Assembly (NCBI GenBank): GCA_035772405.1
Contig: JAYKKM010000044.1
Location: 340,001-404,000 of the forward strand
Direction: 5' to 3'
DNA: 64,000 bases
From: Chrysogorgia sp. JL179-B06
Taxonomy: Eukaryota > Cnidaria > Anthozoa > Scleralcyonacea > Chrysogorgiidae
Below, in pieces: positions 58,631 through 64,000 of the stretch (position 1 is the first letter of the stretch; every line of letters begins with the position of its first letter). The notes under the pieces were generated by a model. That model saw nothing but the letters and a program-made list of their open reading frames with translations, was not told the DNA's origin and searched no databases. Position numbers and translations under genes: made by a program.

Positions 58631-59809
58631 AAGGTGTCACAAATTAGTAACGACATCGTTTTGAAACTGAACCGGAGGAGTTCGAGTTGTTTTGATTGAT
58701 ATACTGTCGATGATTGTAATAGTAATGACAATAATAAAAATAATGATAATAATAACGCCATTGAATGTATTGAAGAAATTTTAAGCATTTCGCTAAACAA
58801 CGTCAAAGGTAATCAATTTTCATCTCTGGCATAAATCTATCATCTCTGTGTTGTTTCGCGCGCTCACTGTCATCTAGTTTTTGCGTGAATATTATTGTTA
58901 GAGTTAGTTTCGTATACAGTAAGGAAATACTGACTATAACATCATGATTTTCACTGTTTTTTATTTTAATTTTTTGTTAAAACTGCCCGCAAAAATTCAG
59001 GAAATAGCGTTTCACAGGCTAGAAAATCAAAAATTCCCCGGACCGCTAGAGGAATTACTACTACCTGTTAGCCCCCTGTCGGGGACCTTTAATTAGCCCC
59101 TGCGTCCGCGGGGAATTCCTGGCACCACCCCTGATATTAGGTAACTCTATCTCATGGTTTAGACTTTCTATATATCGATAATCTTTTGCACTTTGTCATA
59201 AAACTTTCTTAGTCATACCAATCTGAATGGTTAAAATAACCAAATATTTTGAACTGAATCTTAGACAACCAAATTTAATTGGTTGTTTTAACCACAACAC
59301 CTCCCGCTCGGCGCTCGCGTTATGTTCACCCCCAGAGTACGAACCCAGTCTGTTTTTACAGTGTAGGGTGAGTATAAAGGTTTAAAAAATAACCCTAACC
59401 CAATGTTAAACCCTCATACTAACGCTCAGACATATGCTTTTTCATAGATCTATTCGATCCAACCATATACCAAAATTTGTGATAATCCCGGTACTTTTCA
59501 TTGTAATAGATCTCGTTGCAAGACATACTACAAATTACCGCTAGTAATTTAGTTTATTGCATAATTTGTAAATAATGCTCTCTTTTTTATCAGTGGTAAA
59601 ACTAAACGCAAATTAGGCGATCGTTTAATTACGAGAACATCTTAGCTCAGTCAGATGAAACTTCGTGACTTACCGCGTATCGCTGAGCATTGTGTTTTGA
59701 TGCATGATAACGAACGCAAACAATTGTGAGCACAGGTTTATTTTTAACTTTAACACTCTACACCACCACACGGGATTAACGTCGATTTTCAATTCATTAT
59801 GATAATTTA
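58631..59809. other. 3' flank of CTSA; no gene seen
   Basis: Contains a (aataat)n-like run at 58725-58755, a scrap of the repeat family seen at 6070-6215 (about 58980-59120), and a mirror of aaccaaat words near 59250-59285. No exon was recognised. Confidence 0.4.
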
Positions 59810-59811
59810 TA

Positions 59812-60632
59812 TATAGACGATACGTGGACGATCGTCAAGCTCATATCCTCAGAAAAATTATTCTGAGTCCCACATACAGGAAGCATAGGGGCTGGGGGGC
59901 GATCAGCTCCCCCAAAATTTGAAATGGGGGTCTGAGCCCCCCTCCCCCCCCCCAACATCAGGACAAGCGTTGCTAAATTTAATGGGTTTTTTCTCAATAG
60001 CGCTCCGTCGAGATGACGTCAGTACCGATGTTTGTCCGCTTTTACCCATAATTCTTGCGGCCATAACAAAAGAAATAGCTCATTTGCAATCATTTGTGAG
60101 TCAAATTTGGTTTGTTTGTCCGCTTTTTGAGCTATTAATAGCAGCCAGACTCTACGCTATTGTATTAGTACGACTATAGAGGCTAGGAGAGAAGCTACTT
60201 AAGAGTTAAGGTAATCTACCTACGGGCTTCATCTACACGAGATTTTACAAACGAGTATAACCTGAAGTGTTAGCCAACCCCTAAACCCTTGCCACGTGAG
60301 TGTTAGATTGATTCCCAGACCCTTCTGTCAGTACTAGGCGCAAAAATGGCGTCACCTGGTAAGAGACTGCAGGCAACTCTTGGATTCATTAGAACTATGC
60401 TCGCTGCAGAATTAGATGAAAAAGTTTGCTCAAATTGCTGCAAATTGTCTTTCCGAGCTTCTAGATTTCAAAATTTTCCGGGGGAGGAACCCCGCACCCC
60501 CCTAAAAATGCGGTCACTGATTATCTGCTTGTCGACTTCAGCCCCCCTCCCTCCCAACTTTAAATCCGTTCCTACGCCTAAGACTTCAGAGGATACGAGC
60601 TTGACGATCGTCCACGTATCGTCTGTCTACTC
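59812..60632. mobile_element. Composite DNA transposon with terminal inverted repeats
   Basis: The left end agacgatacgtggacgatcgtcaagctc (from 59815) is matched inverted at the right end (gagcttgacgatcgtccacgtatcgtct, to about 60625). The interior includes the repeat block shared with 32870-33320. No transposase frame. Confidence 0.8.
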
Positions 60633-60979
60633 CGAGCTCTCCCACATTCACTACAACATTGTGTATATTAACGCATAATTTATATATCTCGGCATCTTTT
60701 CAAATTTACATACGCTCTTTCTTATGCTAATACATTCTAAGAACTCGTTATTTTTATAATTTTAACATCATATTTTTCGACACATTGAAGTTCTCGTAGC
60801 AGCTTTCACATTTATTCTTTCTATCACAACACTGCAAACAAGTAACGAAGGGTTTGACAGAGAAAAAAATATTGAGCATCTGACATGTCTACTATATAAG
60901 AGTAAACAAATTCTCTGGCATCACTGGCATACGTTAAAAAAAAAGGCGTTTCCATGGAACTAAAAGTCAATATATATAT

Positions 60980-61180
60980 ATTTGAGAAATAGAAAACATT
61001 TTCCGTGTTTCCATAGAGTTATAGAAACACGAGTGGAAGTTTGGGAGAACGAGAAATGGCATTGGGAATACGAGCCCGAAGGGCGAGTGTTTCCACGCTA
61101 TTTCGAGTTTTCCCAAACTTTCACGAGTGTTTCTATAACATATGAGAACACGGAAAGATGTTTTTTATTTCTTTTATAAA
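60980..61180. repeat. Foldback MITE
   Basis: gaaatagaaaacattttccgtgtt...gttatagaaacacgagtggaagtttgggagaac pairs with gttttcccaaactttcacgagtgtttctataac...aacacggaaagatgttttttatttc. A related phrase (tccatcgagttatagaaacatgactttcagccaatcagcgcg) is at 61440-61485. Confidence 0.85.
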
Positions 61181-61498
61181 ATAACACTGAGGAAATAAGT
61201 AATAAGACTCTTTTATTCAGTAAAATGATGAAAATATACATTCTCCTTACTCACGCTAGACAGCGTCGTCGGCTGCTCAAATGAACACAAACGCTCTTAA
61301 CTGTGAAGAAAAGAATTTAATCTTCTCGTTTTTCTTCTTGTTGGCTGTACACAGAACATATTTATCGACATTTTAACTGTTTATGAGCAAAGGTCGTCTT
61401 ACAGTCCATTTTATAAAAATGGCGGAAAAATCCATGTTCTCCATCGAGTTATAGAAACATGACTTTCAGCCAATCAGCGCGTGCGTTTATAAATATAT

Positions 61499-61665
61499 AT
61501 AGGTAATATTTGGCATTTCACTCGATCAAACTACATGTTGAAAGGATTTATGGTGAAGGAAAATTTCGAGTGTTGGAATACATACATTTTAAGACCAAAC
61601 CGGGACATATAATATACATATAAAATATATACATATAATATACATATATACATATAAAAATTGAC
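61499..61665. repeat. SINE scrap followed by (ATATACAT)n
   Basis: 61499-61610 repeats the flank of the tRNA-related unit at 18533-18600 nearly exactly, then a short atatacat run follows to about 61660. Confidence 0.8.
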
Positions 61666-63350
61666 GTGGATATATCTCCATCTTCATATCTTCATCTGGC
61701 CAGATGTAGATATATCTTCGTGATCTATAATTTGCTTGAATTTTTGTTCCGGAACGTTAGGTAGTATTCATGGGGGTTAACACAATGTCATTAAAGTTAC
61801 TCTGCATGTCACGCCACGGGATTTACATCTGTCTTATCAATAAGTAAACTCTTTATTTAAAACTTTATTACATTTACGTTTTTTATTTTTTAGATACACG
61901 AACAAACGAATGTTTTCCGTCCCAATTTATACAAATACATGCAACGGTTAATTAAAAATTCAAACTGTCAACTGTTAACTAACATTAAGTCTCTTCGGTA
62001 CAAATGCATGAATACGTTCAAATTGTAGGCCCAAAATCTCTTACGTCTAGTTGGATCATTTACATCTTTCTTGTGGCAATTATCTTTACCCTGCATCTTT
62101 GTTAATTAGATTTATCACTCTTTTTAGGTGAACGGAATACCCCAACAGGCGAGAAGCCCAATTGATAGGGGTTCCGAGGGCTCCGTCGTTATCCGAGAAG
62201 ACCATTTCTGGTATTATTGCAAAGGCACCACTCCTCAATTATTTTTAAGACCCTGAGTGGTGGTCCGACACAGGATTTGAACCTGCGATATTCAGCCGGC
62301 TCAGGTTATAGCTGACTGTTGACATAGCTGTCAATATATATATATCAATACATCATGCCTCATGCATGTTATCACCGAGCATCAACTTATTTAAATCAAT
62401 GTTTTTGACAGTATAATATAGAATATTTACCTTCCAAAGTGAACATACTAAATAAATGCATTTCCTTGCGACACGTCAGTATTGATCGTTCCTAAGATCT
62501 CAGTGCAGTTCATGGCCACCTTTTCGCTTTGGTCAATGAATAGGTCTAATGTTAGTCAAGCGAATGTCCTTCGTCAGAGAGCCGCATGGCCAGAAATTTG
62601 CGCCACCTGCTGACTATACGTATATAAGTTGAATTCCGGGAAATACCAGTCTTGAAACGCAGTACAAAACATACTACTATAGGTTTAATCAAGCGTTTAG
62701 GTGAAGATCACCAGGTTTAATTTTCGCCAATTCACTTAACGTTTCTGCTTCTATCCAAGTGTCATCCATTTGTTTGTCGATGAACGGCTAACTCATTATA
62801 CACACCACAAAAAAAAACGTCGACCGATCAAATGTCAAAGTAAATTTCGTAAACACGGTAGTAAGTTAAATGTAGCGTATAGCTAATAGCGTATAGGAGG
62901 ATTACTAGGTTTTATTGTTCGGCAATTCATCAACGTTTTCTTCAATGATAGGATATAGAAGTCTTCTATATCCTGTCATATTTGTTTGTCTATGAACCGG
63001 CAGTGTACACTAAAAGAAACGCGTCATGTGAATTAACTGAACTCTAAATGCAGTGGACTTCAAATTAACTGATAGTTCAATTGAAATTAAGCGAGTTTAC
63101 TGATAAAAGTATTGTGCGTAGAAGTAATGTAGAAATACAAATCAAATACTCTAAAAGGTTGGTGTACTGCCGAAATAGTGTGGAGGAGGTGTAACGTTTT
63201 GAGCGAGGGCCCAACTTCGACAGAGAGTGAAACGCGAGTCGATTTGTAAACATCTGCTTTTATTCTTGGTTTTTGCTCACCCTAGCTTTATTTAGTCTTG
63301 CTTTGTGCTCATCCTACACTACTGCCTTCTGTTCTAAACCAAACTTCATG
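61666..63350. other. Spacer 3' of the GPCR gene; repeats only
   Basis: Contains a copy of the GGTGAACGGAA repeat (62117-62300), a diverged tandem duplication (about 62695-62820 and 62895-63020, with ttcgccaattcac..aacgtttctgcttc and ttcggcaattcatcaacgttttcttc), and a hairpin at 62945-62979 (atgataggatatagaagtct). No exon was recognised; part is probably the 3' UTR of the minus-strand GPCR. Confidence 0.45.
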
Positions 63351-64000
63351 TTAAACACTAAAAGCCGTCACTTGCGTGCGCTTGTTTGCGTTGAAAATAA
63401 CAAACGACTTTTTGGAATTGAGTTTCTTGCGCCGACGGCGCGGCAACCCGCAGTGCAGTCTTCGAAACCTTGCGTAAAACATACGGAACTCAGCGCTGCG
63501 GAAGTAGTATATGAGGGGATCAAGAACAGAATTAATCGCCATCAACGGTCCCCAAAAGGCAGCGTTTCGCTGAAACAGAACACTGTTTTTGTCGTCTCCG
63601 TAAACAAACACGACCAACGTAAAGGGTAAACAACTGAGCAGGAACGTGCCGCCAACGAAGGCCAACGTCTTGACAGACTTCATGTCTTCTCGTAAGTTTC
63701 TCTGCAGCCCCGTCACCACTTGGCTAAGGCGGTTGATCTTTCTCGCCTGTTTTCGCGACGCGCGAAACAAGTAGACGTTCGAGAGCATGACAAGTATTAA
63801 TAAAACCACGACGTAATATCGGCCCATGTTGAAATAATGCACGGACGTTAAGTCACTGTATAATTGCCACATCGCAATGAACAGGGCGGCAAGCCAGATC
63901 GTCACGACTAGACACTTTGCGCGAAATGGCGTCATTTTTCGAGTGTAACCCAGGGAATCGGCAACCGAGACTAGTCGGTTTAAAGTCAGCAGCAGTAAAC
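63351..64000 (-). CDS. Class A (rhodopsin-family) GPCR, C-terminal part
   Basis: The minus-strand frame is open from the window edge to a stop at 63351-63353; the N-terminal half lies outside. It begins at the end of TM3 with LLLLTLNRLVSVADSLGYTR, where NRL stands in place of the usual DRY. TM4 follows (CLVVTIWLAALFIAMW), TM5 (YYVVVLLILVMLSNVYL), a basic loop, TM6 (LAFVGGTFLLSCLPFTLVVF, with SCLPF for CWxP) and TM7 (NSVLDPLIYYF, the (N/D)PxxY switch). The tail is Arg/Lys-rich (PRRRRKK). This pattern fits the large set of amine/adenosine/melanocortin-like receptors of cnidarians. The ligand cannot be told. Seemingly an intronless 3' half. Confidence 0.85.
   Translation of the reverse strand, partial: LLLLTLNRLVSVADSLGYTRKMTPFRAKCLVVTIWLAALFIAMWQLYSDLTSVHYFNMGRYYVVVLLILVMLSNVYLFRASRKQARKINRLSQVVTGLQRNLREDMKSVKTLAFVGGTFLLSCLPFTLVVFVYGDDKNSVLFQRNAAFWGPLMAINSVLDPLIYYFRSAEFRMFYARFRRLHCGLPRRRRKKLNSKKSFVIFNANKRTQVTAFSV

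Overview
The window looks like nuclear DNA of an early-branching metazoan, most likely a cnidarian. The evidence is split genes with GT-AG introns, Notch-ligand-type MNNL/DSL modules, an LRRC8-type channel domain, a sorting nexin, cathepsin A and a rhodopsin-family GPCR. These sit in AT-rich sequence crowded with LINE and Penelope-like remnants, tRNA-derived foldback SINEs, MITEs, minisatellites and TTAGGG-like interstitial repeats. The phylum is an inference; no species-specific marker was identified.

Layout. (1) 1-6515 (+): 3' part of a single-pass membrane protein built from tandem DSL-like modules, with an NPxY motif in its tail. (2) 6516-14024: repeat-rich spacer. (3) 14025-28735 (+): a paralogue reconstructed here with six exons (signal peptide, MNNL/C2-like, a giant exon with about 45 DSL-like units, TM, short tail). 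Its core is 31 near-identical 90-bp units. (4) 31109-35019 (-): a sorting nexin 16 orthologue in six exons. (5) 36966-38792 (-): an LRRC8-like four-TM channel domain whose usual LRR region is replaced by an OTU-like domain without the catalytic Cys. (6) 41694-58630 (+): a complete 13-exon lysosomal carboxypeptidase (cathepsin A) gene with an intact catalytic triad; its introns hold a 6.4-kb TA-flanked transposon-like element, a LINE fragment, mariner-like MITEs and large low-complexity tracts. (7) 63351-64000 (-): 3' part of a class A GPCR.

How they relate. The two DSL-array genes are the only clear family. They share exon phases, domain order, a nearly identical 3' end of the main exon and the start of the following polypurine intron. 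They differ in array length and cytoplasmic tail. SNX16 (endosome) and cathepsin A (lysosome) both serve the endolysosomal system, but nothing shows that they are linked functionally.

Most notable: the homogenised DSL arrays (a Notch-ligand-like architecture with DSL half-modules instead of EGF repeats) and the LRRC8/pseudo-OTU fusion. All gene models come from reading splice phases by eye. Coordinates of foldback repeats are approximate to a few bases.
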